From contig CACKIN010000004.1 in assembly GCA_902600205.1 (NCBI GenBank), forward strand, positions 1-64,000: DNA of 64,000 bases. Reading direction: 5' to 3'. Shown in pieces: positions 1-8,912 of the stretch. Each line of letters opens with the position of its first letter. Position 1 is the first letter of the stretch. Under the pieces are notes generated by a model, which was not told the DNA's origin, searched no databases, and was given only the letters and a program-made list of their open reading frames with translations. Source of the stretch: an uncultured Pelagibacteraceae bacterium. GTDB lineage: Bacteria > Pseudomonadota > Alphaproteobacteria > Pelagibacterales > Pelagibacteraceae. A program made the position numbers and the translations under genes.

Positions 1-1
1 T

Positions 2-250
2 TGTATATCTAAAAATGGATCCATGGTTTGGAACTATACTGATAAAGCTTACTTAACCATGAAGGACTTTTCTGAAAATGAATTAGTTAGTTATCTTGAC
101 AAAATTAGCGATGAAGCTTTATATGCTTATAATGTTTATCAAATAGAGGGAGAAGGAAGAACTCTGTTTTCAAAAATTGATGGCGATGAAGACACTATAA
201 TGGGTCTACCCATTAAAAAAATTAAGGAATATTTGGAATTACAAAAATGA
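2..250 (+). CDS. maf: Maf family nucleotide pyrophosphatase, C-terminal end (5' partial)
   Basis: The reading frame is open at the window edge and gives the last 82 residues of a protein. They match the C-terminal part of Maf/YhdE-type nucleoside triphosphate pyrophosphatases: a T-M-K-x-(L/F)-S-E-x-E-L stretch, a tyrosine-rich segment corresponding to the usual G-A-Y-x-I-x-G-x-G, and I-D-G-D followed by M-G-L-P near the end. Maf enzymes hydrolyse non-canonical or modified NTPs. The stop overlaps the aroE start (ATGA), so the two are translationally coupled. maf-aroE-coaE-dnaQ is a common alphaproteobacterial order. The ATG at 23 lies inside the domain and is not the real start, which is outside the window. 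Confidence 0.85.
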   Translation, partial: CISKNGSMVWNYTDKAYLTMKDFSENELVSYLDKISDEALYAYNVYQIEGEGRTLFSKIDGDEDTIMGLPIKKIKEYLELQK

Positions 251-1038
251 AAAAATTTCTTGTTATAGGAAACCCAATTGAACATTCTTTGTCTCCAAAG
301 TTGCATAATTACTGGATAAAATCTAATAATTTAAAAGCTATCTACGATAAAAAAAAATTAGATTTATCAGAATTAGAAAATTTAATTAAAGAAGTAAAAG
401 AAAAAAAAATTGATGGGATTAATGTTACTGTTCCTTTTAAAAATTCTGTAATTCCTTTTTTAGACAAACTATCTAATGAGGCTCAAAAAACACAATCAGT
501 AAATACGATATATTTGAGAGATGGAATGGTAATAGGTCACAATACAGATATAGAAGGATTTGAGTTGGCCATTAAACATACAAATTATGATATTGATGGA
601 AAAAAAGTATTTATATTAGGCGCAGGAGGTGTTTCGCCATCAATAATTTTGGCTTTAAACAATATGAGTGTAAAAAAAATATTTATAAGTAATAGAACTC
701 ATAGCAAAGCTGAAAATTTAAAAAAAAACTTTAATAAAATCGAAATTATTAAATGGGGAACAATGCCAGATTTTGACATGATCATTAATGCAACTAGTTT
801 GGGTTTGAAAAATGACGAAAATATAATTTTAGATTATTCAAAAATTAGCTCCGAAAAATTCTTTTATGATGTCATATACAATCCTTCAGAAACTAATTTT
901 TTAAAATCTGCAAAAAAAAATGGAAATAAAATAGAAAACGGTAAAAAAATGTTTATTTATCAGGCACAAGCCTCTTTTAAAATTTGGAATAATTTAGAAC
1001 CCAAAGTAGATGATAGGGTCATGGAGCTTTTAAATTGA
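247..1038 (+). CDS. aroE: Shikimate dehydrogenase
   Basis: Reduces 3-dehydroshikimate to shikimate with NADPH in aromatic amino-acid synthesis (cytosolic). At 263 residues it has normal family length. The substrate-binding NPIEHSLSP motif is at residues 9-17, the catalytic Lys is K65 in NVTVPFK, and Asp101 sits in the NTD motif. A Rossmann G-A-G-G-V segment near residue 124 binds the cofactor. The ATG overlaps the maf stop and the gene ends inside the coaE start, so this is a tightly coupled operon. The family assignment is firm; the alternative, a quinate/shikimate dehydrogenase, is less likely in this context. Confidence 0.95.
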   Translation: MKKFLVIGNPIEHSLSPKLHNYWIKSNNLKAIYDKKKLDLSELENLIKEVKEKKIDGINVTVPFKNSVIPFLDKLSNEAQKTQSVNTIYLRDGMVIGHNTDIEGFELAIKHTNYDIDGKKVFILGAGGVSPSIILALNNMSVKKIFISNRTHSKAENLKKNFNKIEIIKWGTMPDFDMIINATSLGLKNDENIILDYSKISSEKFFYDVIYNPSETNFLKSAKKNGNKIENGKKMFIYQAQASFKIWNNLEPKVDDRVMELLN

Positions 1039-1622
1039 TTAAAATTGGTATTTTAGGTGATATAGGTTCAGGTAAAAGCTTTGTTGCAAAACAATTTGGT
1101 TATCCAGTTTTTAATGCTGATAAAGAAGTAAGCAATATCTACAAAAACGATAAATCTTGTTACAAAAAAATAAAAAAAAAATTTCCAAAATTTATCAAGT
1201 CAAAATCTTTAAAAAAAAATGAACTTGGAAGTGTAATCAAAGAAAATAAACAAAATCTGAAAAAAATTACGGATATAGTGCATCCTATCGTTAGAGAGAG
1301 AATGAATTTTTTTTTTAAAAAAAATAAAAGAAAAAAGATGGTCGTTTTAGACATACCATTATTAGTTGAAAATAAATTATACGATAAAAGCTTTTACTTA
1401 ATTTTTGTTCAATCAAATAGAAATGAGATTAATAAACGACTTAAAAAAAGGCCTTTTTACAATAAAACTATTATTACCAGTCTAAGAAAATCCCAAAGAT
1501 CTTTGACTTATAAAAAGAAAATATCTGATTTTGTTATTAAGAACAATTTTAAACTTCAAAGCTTAAAAAAAAGTATTAAAATTATAAAGAGGAAGATTTT
1601 AGATGAAAGAAATAGTTCTTGA
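1035..1622 (+). CDS. coaE: Dephospho-CoA kinase
   Basis: Last step of coenzyme A synthesis: phosphorylates the 3'-hydroxyl of dephospho-CoA with ATP. The Walker A loop GDIGSGKS is at residues 8-15. The N-x-D motif (F-N-A-D) and the D-I-P-L-L-V-E-N motif of the family follow. The start is a TTG overlapping the aroE stop; no other start in this frame keeps the P-loop. It is 195 residues, very Lys-rich, with a basic tail. The 3' end overlaps dnaQ by 20 bases. Confidence 0.93.
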   Translation: MIKIGILGDIGSGKSFVAKQFGYPVFNADKEVSNIYKNDKSCYKKIKKKFPKFIKSKSLKKNELGSVIKENKQNLKKITDIVHPIVRERMNFFFKKNKRKKMVVLDIPLLVENKLYDKSFYLIFVQSNRNEINKRLKKRPFYNKTIITSLRKSQRSLTYKKKISDFVIKNNFKLQSLKKSIKIIKRKILDERNSS

Positions 1623-2268
1623 TACTGAAACTACAGGATTGTCTGTACGAGATGGTCATAGAATTGTTGAAATTGGATGTGTAGAGTTAGATAATTTAGT
1701 TCCAACAAAAAATATATTTCATGTTTATTTAAATCCTGAGAGAAAAGTTTCAGAAAGAGCTTTTGAGGTTCATGGATATACTGACGAATTTTTATCGACT
1801 AAGCAAAAGTTTCATGAAATTGCTGATGATTTTTTATCTTTTGTTCAAGACAAAAAAATTATTATTCATAATGCAGAGTTTGATATTGGACATCTAAACA
1901 ATGAATTGTCTTTAATTGGAAAAGGAAAAATAAACAATTCAAATATAATTGATACACTGGAATTAGCTAGAAATAAATTTCCAGGATCTGGTATAAGCCT
2001 AGATGCATTATGCAAAAGATTTAGAATTGACAATTCTAGAAGAGAAAAGCACACTGCATTAATTGACTGCGATTTGCTTGCAAAAGTATACATTAATTTA
2101 ATTGATCAAAAAGAACCTACTCTCAATTTAAATCACAATAATGATAGTAAAATTCAAATAAATGTAACAGGTCTAGATTACTGCAAAAAAATTATTACAC
2201 CTAGCGATGAGGAAGTCTTAAATCATAAAAATTTTTTAAAAAAAAATCTTAAAAAAAATTTCTTTTAA
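1603..2268 (+). CDS. dnaQ: DNA polymerase III epsilon subunit (3'-5' proofreading exonuclease)
   Basis: DnaQ-type exonuclease that proofreads for the replicative polymerase. Exo I is D7-T-E9-T-T-G, Exo II is in H-N-A-E-F-D, and Exo III is the H-x-A-x-x-D form (HTALID). It has 221 residues, close to normal, and a short Lys/Asn-rich tail where the polymerase-binding segment would lie. It is the last gene of the maf-aroE-coaE-dnaQ operon and ends tail-to-tail with secB, overlapping it by 4 bases. Confidence 0.93.
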   Translation: MKEIVLDTETTGLSVRDGHRIVEIGCVELDNLVPTKNIFHVYLNPERKVSERAFEVHGYTDEFLSTKQKFHEIADDFLSFVQDKKIIIHNAEFDIGHLNNELSLIGKGKINNSNIIDTLELARNKFPGSGISLDALCKRFRIDNSRREKHTALIDCDLLAKVYINLIDQKEPTLNLNHNNDSKIQINVTGLDYCKKIITPSDEEVLNHKNFLKKNLKKNFF

Positions 2269-2687
2269 TTAAGTCTAGATTTATATAGTTCTTCAAAATC
2301 AATTTTTTTTCCAAATTTCAAATCAGGAAGTCCAGAATTATGAAGAATTGTTAAAAATTTTTTTTCCAATTCAGGATAAATTTTAGTTTGTAAATCACAC
2401 AAAATTACTTTTTCTAATTCATCTTTTTTAATTTTTAAGTCTAATATTTCTATTACTGTTGCATATTTAATTTGAAAATAACCTTGGGCTTTCTTTTTGT
2501 TTGGATTTGCATAAGTTAAAGTAGTGAGAACTTCTATCATTTTTCTTTTCGAAGGTTTTGAAGTTATATTAACGCTCATCCGGTATTCACGTGTAGTATT
2601 TCTAATAGTTATCAAGCTTTCAGGATTAGGTATCTCAATTGATAAATCTTGAATATAACTTAATACAATTTTATATTTATTTTCCAT
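2265..2687 (-). CDS. secB: Protein-export chaperone SecB
   Basis: A 140-residue SecB-like protein. SecB is a cytosolic tetrameric chaperone that keeps precursors unfolded and hands them to SecA. Family features are the N-terminal Y-I-x-D-L-S-I-E-I-P-N-P segment (normally Y-x-K-D-x-S-F-E-x-P) and the C-terminal H-N-S-G-L-P-D-L segment. The sequence is quite divergent, so identity rests partly on location: secB next to dnaQ and fxsA is the standard alphaproteobacterial arrangement. The start overlaps the fxsA end by 11 bases, giving an fxsA-secB operon. Confidence 0.8.
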   Translation of the reverse strand: MENKYKIVLSYIQDLSIEIPNPESLITIRNTTREYRMSVNITSKPSKRKMIEVLTTLTYANPNKKKAQGYFQIKYATVIEILDLKIKKDELEKVILCDLQTKIYPELEKKFLTILHNSGLPDLKFGKKIDFEELYKSRLN

Positions 2688-3105
2688 CTTTATCTTCTAT
2701 ATCTTCATACTCACCTTCAATAAAACTTTTCTCTTTATCAGTAGTTCTATTTTTGGAAGAATATTTTTTAGAGTATTTGCTTAAAATTATTTTTCTTGAA
2801 AATGGAAAAACTAATAGAAGACCGATTACATCAGTGGCGAAACCTGGCAATATCAACAGTAAAGCAGCAAATGCAATTGCTGCTCCAGAAATTATCTCAT
2901 AAAGTGGCAGTTCATTTTTTATCAGCTGCGACATGCCTGATTTTAGAGTGTTAAAACCCTCATATCTTGCATACCATATACCAACCACTGCTGTGATTAA
3001 AATCAGAAAAATTGTATTTAATGCTCCTATTTGTGAGCCAACTTTTATAAATAAATAGATTTCTACAAGAGGTATGCACAATATGAGAATTATTGCTGTG
3101 TTCAT
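2677..3105 (-). CDS. fxsA: FxsA family membrane protein
   Basis: 142 residues with hydrophobic segments at about 2-20, 25-43 and 72-96, and a charged C-terminal tail ending E-G-E-Y-E-D-I-E-D. The P-L-V-E-I-Y-L-F-I-x-V-G start and W-Y-A-R-Y-E-G-x-x-T-L segment are typical of FxsA, an inner-membrane protein whose role is not well defined (in E. coli it is linked to phage T7 exclusion). First gene of the minus-strand pair fxsA-secB, and divergent from the Tim44-like gene. Confidence 0.87.
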   Translation of the reverse strand: MNTAIILILCIPLVEIYLFIKVGSQIGALNTIFLILITAVVGIWYARYEGFNTLKSGMSQLIKNELPLYEIISGAAIAFAALLLILPGFATDVIGLLLVFPFSRKIILSKYSKKYSSKNRTTDKEKSFIEGEYEDIEDKDGK

Positions 3106-3163
3106 TTGTCTATAGTGTAAATTGCAGGTTGAAATTAATCAACATAGTAAATATTATCATTAT

Positions 3164-3754
3164 ATGAGTTATAGCTTCGAGTACATAGATATAATACTGT
3201 TAGCAATGATAGCGGGTTTTATTTTCCTAAGATTAAGAGGTATTTTGGGCAAAAAAACAGGCTTTGAAGAAAATATTAATTCAAGCTTTCCTCATGAAGA
3301 GGTTAAAGAGTCGAAAAGTTCTCCGGTTTTAAATGCTGACACTTTTGACGATGCTGCAAAAAAAGATTTCTTAAATGGAGCAAAAATTGCTTATGAAAGC
3401 ATTGTTACTAGCTTCTCCAAAGGAGATTTAAAAACTATAAAAAATCTTTTATCTAAAGATGTATACGATCAATTTGACGATGCAATCAAAGATAAAAAGG
3501 CAAGAAATGTTACTTCTGATACAACGTTTATTGGTATCAATTCTGCTGAAATCAAAGAGCATAATCAAAATAAAAATATGCTTGAAGTGACTGTTGAATT
3601 TGTGAGTGAAATAATATCTTGCATCAAAGATAAAGATAATAAAGTTGTATCAGGTGATGCTCAAAAAGTTAAGAAAGTGCTAGATACTTGGAAATTCACA
3701 AAAGATAGTAATTCAAAAAATCCAAACTGGTTAATAGTTGACACCCAGGCATAG
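3164..3754 (+). CDS. Tim44/TimA domain protein
   Basis: A 196-residue protein with one N-terminal membrane helix (about residues 7-22) followed by the L-R-G-I-L-G-K-K-T-G-x-E segment and a C-terminal Tim44-like domain (from about residue 75). This is the bacterial Tim44 homologue of alphaproteobacteria, an inner-membrane protein of uncertain role related to the mitochondrial import motor subunit. The ATG at 3164 is preferred over the TTG at 3122 because the family begins a few residues before the membrane helix. In many alphaproteobacteria a lytic transglycosylase gene (mltA) lies between this gene and smr; here the two abut directly. Confidence 0.83.
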   Translation: MSYSFEYIDIILLAMIAGFIFLRLRGILGKKTGFEENINSSFPHEEVKESKSSPVLNADTFDDAAKKDFLNGAKIAYESIVTSFSKGDLKTIKNLLSKDVYDQFDDAIKDKKARNVTSDTTFIGINSAEIKEHNQNKNMLEVTVEFVSEIISCIKDKDNKVVSGDAQKVKKVLDTWKFTKDSNSKNPNWLIVDTQA

Positions 3755-4171
3755 TTGATTAAAAAAATATCAGATAAAGATAAACAAGACTGGCAAAACT
3801 TTTTAAATAGTTCTGATAAATTAGAAGATAAAGAACAAAAAATTTCTTTAACCCCCAAAAGATACATCGAGAAATCTATTGATTTACATGGTTATACTTT
3901 AGAGGAAGCAAATCAAAAAATTATAACTTATATCGAAGATTGTTTTATTAAGGGTGTAAAAAAAATTAATATCATTACAGGAAAAGGCTTAAGATCACAA
4001 AATTTAAATGACCCATACCAATCTAATAATTTAAGCATTTTAAAATATTCAGTACCTAATTTTATTAAAAATAATGAAGATTTAATGAGTAAAATTATTA
4101 GTATTGATTTTGAAGCTGTTGAAAACCCCTCCGTAGGAAGTTTTGATATCTTTTTAAAAACAAAAAAATAA
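3755..4171 (+). CDS. Smr/MutS2 domain protein
   Basis: A 138-residue protein whose centre and C-terminus form a Smr domain: D-L-H-G-Y-T-L-E-E-A near residue 44, then I-I-T-G-K-G-L near residue 73, the usual D-L-H-G ... G-x-G-x-x signature. Smr domains can act as endonucleases on branched DNA or on RNA; the role here is unknown. It starts at a TTG directly after the preceding stop (TAG|TTG), so it is co-translated with the Tim44-like gene. It converges with hslU 3 bases away. Confidence 0.85.
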   Translation: MIKKISDKDKQDWQNFLNSSDKLEDKEQKISLTPKRYIEKSIDLHGYTLEEANQKIITYIEDCFIKGVKKINIITGKGLRSQNLNDPYQSNNLSILKYSVPNFIKNNEDLMSKIISIDFEAVENPSVGSFDIFLKTKK

Positions 4172-4174
4172 CGA

Positions 4175-5545
4175 TTACAAAATAAATTTTGAAAGATCAG
4201 CGTCTTTAACTAATTCACCAATATTTTTCTTTATGTATTCTGAGTCAATGCTAATTTTTTCTCCAGCTCTATCCGTTGCAGTAAAACTTATTTCATCTAA
4301 AACTCGTTCAATTATCGTGTGCAATCTTCTTGCACCTATATTTTCGACTGTGGTGTTTACTTCACTTGCAATTGTTGCGATTGTATCAATCCCGTCCTCA
4401 GTAAACTCTAAATCAACATTTTCTGTTTTTAATAGAGCTTTATATTGTTTAATCAAACTATTGTCTGGCTCCTTTAAAATCCTTTTAAAATCTTCACTAT
4501 TCAATGCATCTAGCTCTACTCTTATTGGCAACCTTCCTTGAAGTTCAGGTAAAAGATCTGATGGTTTAGCTAATTGAAATGCCCCAGATGCTATAAATAA
4601 TATATGGTCAGTTTTAATAGGACCATATTTTGTACTAACAGTTGTACCTTCAATTAAAGGAAGTAAGTCTCTTTGAACACCCTCCCTTGATACGTCTCCA
4701 CCAACTCTGTCAGTTCTTGCTGAAATTTTGTCGATCTCATCTAAAAAAACTATACCATTATTTTCAGTTGTGTTTTTTGCAGATTTAATAATTTTATCTT
4801 GTTCTATTAATTTATCTGCCTCTTCATTCAATAGTATCTCATGAGATTCTTTTACTGACATTTTTTTCTTTTTAGCTTTTTGTCCCATAGATTTTCCAAG
4901 CATGTCAGAAATATTTATCATACCAACGTTTGCTCCAGGCATTCCAGGAATTTCAAAAGATGGCATTCCACCACCACTTTCAGTAACAGCTATTTCTATT
5001 TCGTTGTCATCTAAGTCGCCGTCCCTTAATCTCTTTCTAAAGCTTTCTCTTGTAGCAACACTTGCTTTACTCCCAACAATTGCGTCAAGAACTCTATCCT
5101 CTGCTAATTTTTGAGCTTTTGCATGAACCTCTTTTCTTTTTTTTACTTTTTCCATCGCAATAGCTATTTCAAGAAGATCTCTTATAATTTGTTCTACATC
5201 TCTACCAACATAACCTACTTCAGTAAATCTGGTTGCTTCAACTTTTACAAATGGTGCCTCAGCTAACTTTGATAATCTTCTAGATATTTCAGTTTTACCG
5301 ACACCCGTTGGCCCCATCATTAAGATGTTTTTTGGAAGAACCTCATCTTTCATATCTCCTTCCAAAGCTTGTCTTCTCCATCTATTTCTCAAAGCAATTG
5401 CAACTGCTCTTTTTGCATTATTTTGCCCAACAACAAACCTGTCTAATTCAGAAACTATTTCTCTTGGAGATAATGAATTTTGGATGTTGCTATTTTCTTT
5501 TTTTACTTTTGCATTAGGTAATGTTGTTACGTTTGATTTTTCCAT
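4175..5545 (-). CDS. hslU: HslU ATPase subunit of the HslVU protease
   Basis: AAA+ unfoldase that feeds substrates to HslV. Walker A is GPTGVGKT, Walker B is F-L-D-E-I-D, and the sensor region is followed by G-A-R-R-L and the C-terminal D-L-S-K-F-I-L tail, which in the family inserts into HslV. The variable I domain lies at about residues 105-240. The ATG at 5545, one base after the hslV stop, is chosen; an in-frame TTG at 5560 inside hslV would add five residues but is less likely. 456 residues is full length. hslV-hslU is an operon and presumably part of the heat-shock response. Confidence 0.95.
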   Translation of the reverse strand: MEKSNVTTLPNAKVKKENSNIQNSLSPREIVSELDRFVVGQNNAKRAVAIALRNRWRRQALEGDMKDEVLPKNILMMGPTGVGKTEISRRLSKLAEAPFVKVEATRFTEVGYVGRDVEQIIRDLLEIAIAMEKVKKRKEVHAKAQKLAEDRVLDAIVGSKASVATRESFRKRLRDGDLDDNEIEIAVTESGGGMPSFEIPGMPGANVGMINISDMLGKSMGQKAKKKKMSVKESHEILLNEEADKLIEQDKIIKSAKNTTENNGIVFLDEIDKISARTDRVGGDVSREGVQRDLLPLIEGTTVSTKYGPIKTDHILFIASGAFQLAKPSDLLPELQGRLPIRVELDALNSEDFKRILKEPDNSLIKQYKALLKTENVDLEFTEDGIDTIATIASEVNTTVENIGARRLHTIIERVLDEISFTATDRAGEKISIDSEYIKKNIGELVKDADLSKFIL

Positions 5546-5546
5546 A

Positions 5547-6062
5547 TCAAATTTTCTCAATATTTAAATTATCATTTGTGAAAACACATATTTCGGATGC
5601 AACTTTAATGGCTTTTTTTGCAACTTCTTCAGCTGATAAATCAGTATCCATAAGAACTTTTGCTGATGCTAATGCATAATTTCCACCTGATCCTATTCCA
5701 ATAACATCACCTTCCGGCTCTAAAACATCTCCGGTTCCAGAAATAATAAAACTATTTTCTTTATCACCAACAGCCATTAAGGCTTCTAATCTTCTTAAAT
5801 ATTTATCGGTTCGCCAATCTTTAGCTAGTTCAACAGCTGCTCTTGCTAAATTTCCAGCATGTTTTTCTAATTTTGACTCTAATCTCTCAAACAAAGTTAA
5901 TGCATCTGCGGTAGATCCAGCAAATCCTGCGATCACATTTCTTTTCTCAATCTTACGAACTTTGTTTGCAGTTTTCTTAATAACAGTGTTTCCCATACTA
6001 ACTTGGCCATCACCTGCAACTACTACTTCATTGTTTTTTCTTACTAAAACTATTGTTGTCAT
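5547..6062 (-). CDS. hslV: HslV peptidase subunit of the HslVU protease
   Basis: Threonine peptidase forming the double hexameric core of HslVU. The protein starts M-T-T-I-V, so removing Met exposes the catalytic N-terminal Thr. A-G-D-G-Q-V-S-M-G and [12 protein letters not shown] are family signatures. 171 residues, without the propeptide seen in proteasome beta subunits. First gene of hslV-hslU, divergent from hisB across 91 bases. Confidence 0.96.
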   Translation of the reverse strand: MTTIVLVRKNNEVVVAGDGQVSMGNTVIKKTANKVRKIEKRNVIAGFAGSTADALTLFERLESKLEKHAGNLARAAVELAKDWRTDKYLRRLEALMAVGDKENSFIISGTGDVLEPEGDVIGIGSGGNYALASAKVLMDTDLSAEEVAKKAIKVASEICVFTNDNLNIEKI

Positions 6063-6113
6063 GGGATATAGATGGATACTAAATTTAATAGTTCAAGACC
6101 AAGTCCAGAATTA

Positions 6114-6142
6114 TTGCCATAATTGAATAATAGATATATACC
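6114..6142 (+). promoter_or_regulatory. Candidate sigma70-type promoter of the his operon
   Basis: TTGCCA (6114-6119) and TATACC (6137-6142) are separated by 17 bases in the gap between the divergent genes hslV and hisB. Transcription would start near 6149, leaving only about five bases before the hisB ATG at 6154, with no Shine-Dalgarno sequence visible. A nearly leaderless mRNA is inferred. In DNA this AT-rich, promoter-like hexamers are frequent by chance. Confidence 0.3.
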
Positions 6143-6153
6143 TTTTTAAGATT

Positions 6154-6744
6154 ATGAAACGTAAAGCCAAAATAAGTAGAAAAACAAAAGAGACCAACAT
6201 CAGTGTAGATTTAAATATTGATGGTAAGGGTAAGTACAAAGTTGACACAGGTATAGGATTTTTAGATCATATGCTTGAACAATTATCAAAACACTCTTCG
6301 ATGGATATGAATATTAAAGCTAAAGGTGATACTCATATTGATCTTCACCACACAACTGAAGATACAGGAATTGCAATTGGTGAATGTTTGAAAAAAGCAT
6401 CTAAAAAATTTGTTGGCATTAAAAGATATGCGCATGCAATGATACCTATGGATGAAACATTAACAAGAGTTGCAATTGACGTTTCAAATAGACCTTATTT
6501 AATTTGGAAAGTAAAACTAAAAGTAGAAAAATTAGGCGAGATGGACACAGAGCTATTTAAAGAATGGTTCCAAGCATTCTCACAAGCTGCAGGAATTACT
6601 TTGCACATTGAAAATATTTACGGTGACAACAGTCACCACATAATCGAATCTTGTTTTAAAGGATTAGCTAGATCATTACGAGCTGCTTTAGAAATGGATC
6701 CGAGAAATAAAACTACAATACCTTCTACAAAAGGTTCTTTATAA
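6154..6744 (+). CDS. hisB: Imidazoleglycerol-phosphate dehydratase
   Basis: Histidine pathway dehydratase producing imidazole-acetol phosphate. It has 196 residues, so this is the monofunctional form without the histidinol phosphatase domain of E. coli HisB. The Mn-binding motifs D-L-H-H-T-T-E-D and D-N-S-H-H are both present, and the F-L-D-H-M-L N-terminal motif is intact. First gene of hisB-hisH-(methyltransferase)-hisA-hisF-hisE. Confidence 0.96.
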   Translation: MKRKAKISRKTKETNISVDLNIDGKGKYKVDTGIGFLDHMLEQLSKHSSMDMNIKAKGDTHIDLHHTTEDTGIAIGECLKKASKKFVGIKRYAHAMIPMDETLTRVAIDVSNRPYLIWKVKLKVEKLGEMDTELFKEWFQAFSQAAGITLHIENIYGDNSHHIIESCFKGLARSLRAALEMDPRNKTTIPSTKGSL

Positions 6745-6749
6745 ATTTA

Positions 6750-7376
6750 ATGAATGTCACAATTGTTGACTACAATTCAGGAAATATAAGTTCTGTAATA
6801 AATTCGTTTAAAGAAGTTGAAAAAGATAAAATAAAAATTGAAGTAACATCGAATCTTGAAACCATAAAAATTAGCGATAAAGTTGTATTACCAGGACAAG
6901 GATCTTTCAAAAGCTGTATTGATGGACTTAATAGCATTAATGGTTTGGTTGATACATTGAATGAATTTGCAATAGAACATAAAAAACCATTGCTGGGGAT
7001 ATGTGTAGGCTTGCAAATGTTTGCAGATTTTGGTTATGAGGAAGTAAAAACAAAGGGTTTAGGATGGATCTCAGGTAAAGTATCCAAAATTGATAACCAA
7101 GACGGTAAATTTAAGCTTCCACACATTGGTTGGAATGAAATTAATATAAAAAAAAATAGTGAGATTTTTAAAGGTATAGAAAATAATTCTCATATGTACT
7201 TCGTTCACAGTTATGAATTTGTGCCAGAGGATAAAGCAGTTATCACAGCAACAACTGATTACTCATCTAATATTGTTTGTGCTGTAGAACGAGAAAATGT
7301 ATTTGGTACCCAATTTCACCCTGAAAAAAGTGATAAAATTGGACTGAAAATTATTGATAATTTCATAAAAATATAA
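6750..7376 (+). CDS. hisH: Imidazole glycerol phosphate synthase, glutaminase subunit HisH
   Basis: Class I glutamine amidotransferase subunit that supplies ammonia to HisF. The nucleophile is Cys85 in G-I-C-V-G-L-Q, with the His/Glu of the triad in F-H-P-E-K-S near the C-terminus. P-G-Q-G-S-F provides the oxyanion region. 208 residues. Five bases after hisB; its partner hisF lies two genes downstream beyond the inserted methyltransferase. Confidence 0.95.
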   Translation: MNVTIVDYNSGNISSVINSFKEVEKDKIKIEVTSNLETIKISDKVVLPGQGSFKSCIDGLNSINGLVDTLNEFAIEHKKPLLGICVGLQMFADFGYEEVKTKGLGWISGKVSKIDNQDGKFKLPHIGWNEINIKKNSEIFKGIENNSHMYFVHSYEFVPEDKAVITATTDYSSNIVCAVERENVFGTQFHPEKSDKIGLKIIDNFIKI

Positions 7377-7397
7377 TTATGTATTTTTTTAGTTGAA

Positions 7398-8183
7398 ATG
7401 ATTAGACTTCTATTAAAATTACCTATTTTTAAAAGAATAATTCCCTCACTAATTACTAAATCCTACAAATTTTTTAAAAAAAATAGAAACTACTTTAAAG
7501 TTAAAAATATAAATTTTTATTTAGATTTTCTAGATCCAATTGATAGGCATATAATTTTATATCAAGAATATGAAAGTGACCAAGTTTCTTTTTTAGAAGA
7601 GAAAATGAGTCAAAATTCATTCGCATATTTTTTAGATATTGGATCCAACTCAGGCTATTACTCCTTTTATTTTGCAGATAAATTTAAAAACATAAAGATA
7701 AAGGCATTTGAACCTAACCCAGATCCATATAATAAATTTAAAAAAACGTTAGACAAAAACTTTTTTAGTAATATTGAGGTGTTTAACTTTGGTCTGTCTG
7801 ATACTGATCATAAAACTCAAGTTAGAGCTATGATTAAAGATGGATACACTCACTCAAATACTGCAATAGTATATTCAGGCGGTAAGTTTGAAGATAAAGA
7901 TTTTGAAATAAAAGATGCATACTTCAAGGTTGGAGATGATATTTTTTCTTTTAAAAATCAGATGATATCTATTAAAATTGATGTAGAAGGACATGAGATC
8001 TATACATTAAAAGGCTTAATAAATAATCTTAAGGATAATAAGTGTTTACTATTAATTGAAATTCCTGATCCAAATTATGATGAAGTTGATAATTTTTTAA
8101 ACATGATTCAATATAAAAAAATTTTTAAATCTGAACAAAGATCAGACTATATTTATACAAATATTAAAACATTTAATGGATGA
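7398..8183 (+). CDS. FkbM family SAM-dependent methyltransferase
   Basis: A 261-residue protein with a class I methyltransferase core. Motif I is L-D-I-G-S-N-S-G-Y-Y-S near residue 80, followed by the acidic A-F-E-P-N-P segment that binds the ribose of SAM, and I-K-I-D-V-E-G-H-E near residue 195, which is the FkbM signature. FkbM enzymes mostly O-methylate sugars or small molecules; the substrate cannot be inferred here. It lies between hisH and hisA in the same direction, 21 bases after hisH and 3 bases before hisA, so it is transcribed with the his operon although it has no known histidine role. It looks like an insertion. Confidence 0.85.
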   Translation: MIRLLLKLPIFKRIIPSLITKSYKFFKKNRNYFKVKNINFYLDFLDPIDRHIILYQEYESDQVSFLEEKMSQNSFAYFLDIGSNSGYYSFYFADKFKNIKIKAFEPNPDPYNKFKKTLDKNFFSNIEVFNFGLSDTDHKTQVRAMIKDGYTHSNTAIVYSGGKFEDKDFEIKDAYFKVGDDIFSFKNQMISIKIDVEGHEIYTLKGLINNLKDNKCLLLIEIPDPNYDEVDNFLNMIQYKKIFKSEQRSDYIYTNIKTFNG

Positions 8184-8186
8184 TAA

Positions 8187-8912
8187 GTGAAAATATTTCC
8201 AGCTATAGATATTAAAGATATGAAGTGTGTGAGGTTAGTCAAAGGAGACTTTGATAATAAAACTGAATATGACATGTCTCCAGTGGAACAAGCTGAAAAG
8301 TATAAAGAACACGGATTTGAAAACTTACATGTAGTCGATTTGGATGGAGCATTAACAGGAGAGACTGTAAATATTGATATAATTGAGAAAATTGTTAGTA
8401 AATTTGATCTTAAAATTGAAATAGGCGGTGGTATAAGAAATTTCGAAAGTATTCAAAAATATATTGATACTGGTGTTGAAAAAGTAATTTTAGGAAGTGC
8501 TGCAATAAAAGATAAAAATTTTTTAAAGGAAGCATGTCAAAAATTTCCAGAAAAAATTGCTTTAGGGCTAGATGCTAAAGATGGTTATTTATCCGTTTCT
8601 GGTTGGAAAGAAAATTCTAATTTAAAAACTTTGGATTTTTTAAAGGATGTAAATGATTATGGAGCTAGCAGATTAATTTATACAGATATTAATAGAGATG
8701 GCATGAAGCTAAGCCCAAACTTTGATGAAACAGAAAATGTAGCTAATAATTCAAATTGTCCAATTATAATTTCAGGAGGTGTTTCATCAATAGATGATAT
8801 TAGAAAAGCAAGAGAAATAGGAAATAAAAATATTGAGGGAATTATTATTGGTAAAGCTATATATGATGGTGATATTAAATTAGAGGAGCTTGCAAAAGAA
8901 ATATATGCTTAA
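8187..8912 (+). CDS. hisA: ProFAR isomerase (phosphoribosylformimino-5-aminoimidazole carboxamide ribotide isomerase)
   Basis: Amadori rearrangement step of histidine synthesis on a (beta/alpha)8 barrel. Catalytic Asp8 in F-P-A-I-D and the second Asp in Y-T-D-I-N-R-D-G are visible, along with both phosphate-binding loops (I-G-G-G-I-R and I-S-G-G-V-S). The start is GTG at 8187, three bases after the methyltransferase stop. 241 residues. The 3' end overlaps hisF by 8 bases. Confidence 0.95.
   Translation: MKIFPAIDIKDMKCVRLVKGDFDNKTEYDMSPVEQAEKYKEHGFENLHVVDLDGALTGETVNIDIIEKIVSKFDLKIEIGGGIRNFESIQKYIDTGVEKVILGSAAIKDKNFLKEACQKFPEKIALGLDAKDGYLSVSGWKENSNLKTLDFLKDVNDYGASRLIYTDINRDGMKLSPNFDETENVANNSNCPIIISGGVSSIDDIRKAREIGNKNIEGIIIGKAIYDGDIKLEELAKEIYA

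Noticed and set aside
1310-1345. Long A/T runs in coaE (and similar runs elsewhere) as repeats or regulatory tracts.
   Set aside because: They are Lys/Phe codon runs expected in DNA this AT-rich.
4233-5567. Several plus-strand frames opposite hslU (102, 70, 69 and 80 codons).
   Set aside because: They are antisense to a fully conserved gene and have no start signals or family motifs.
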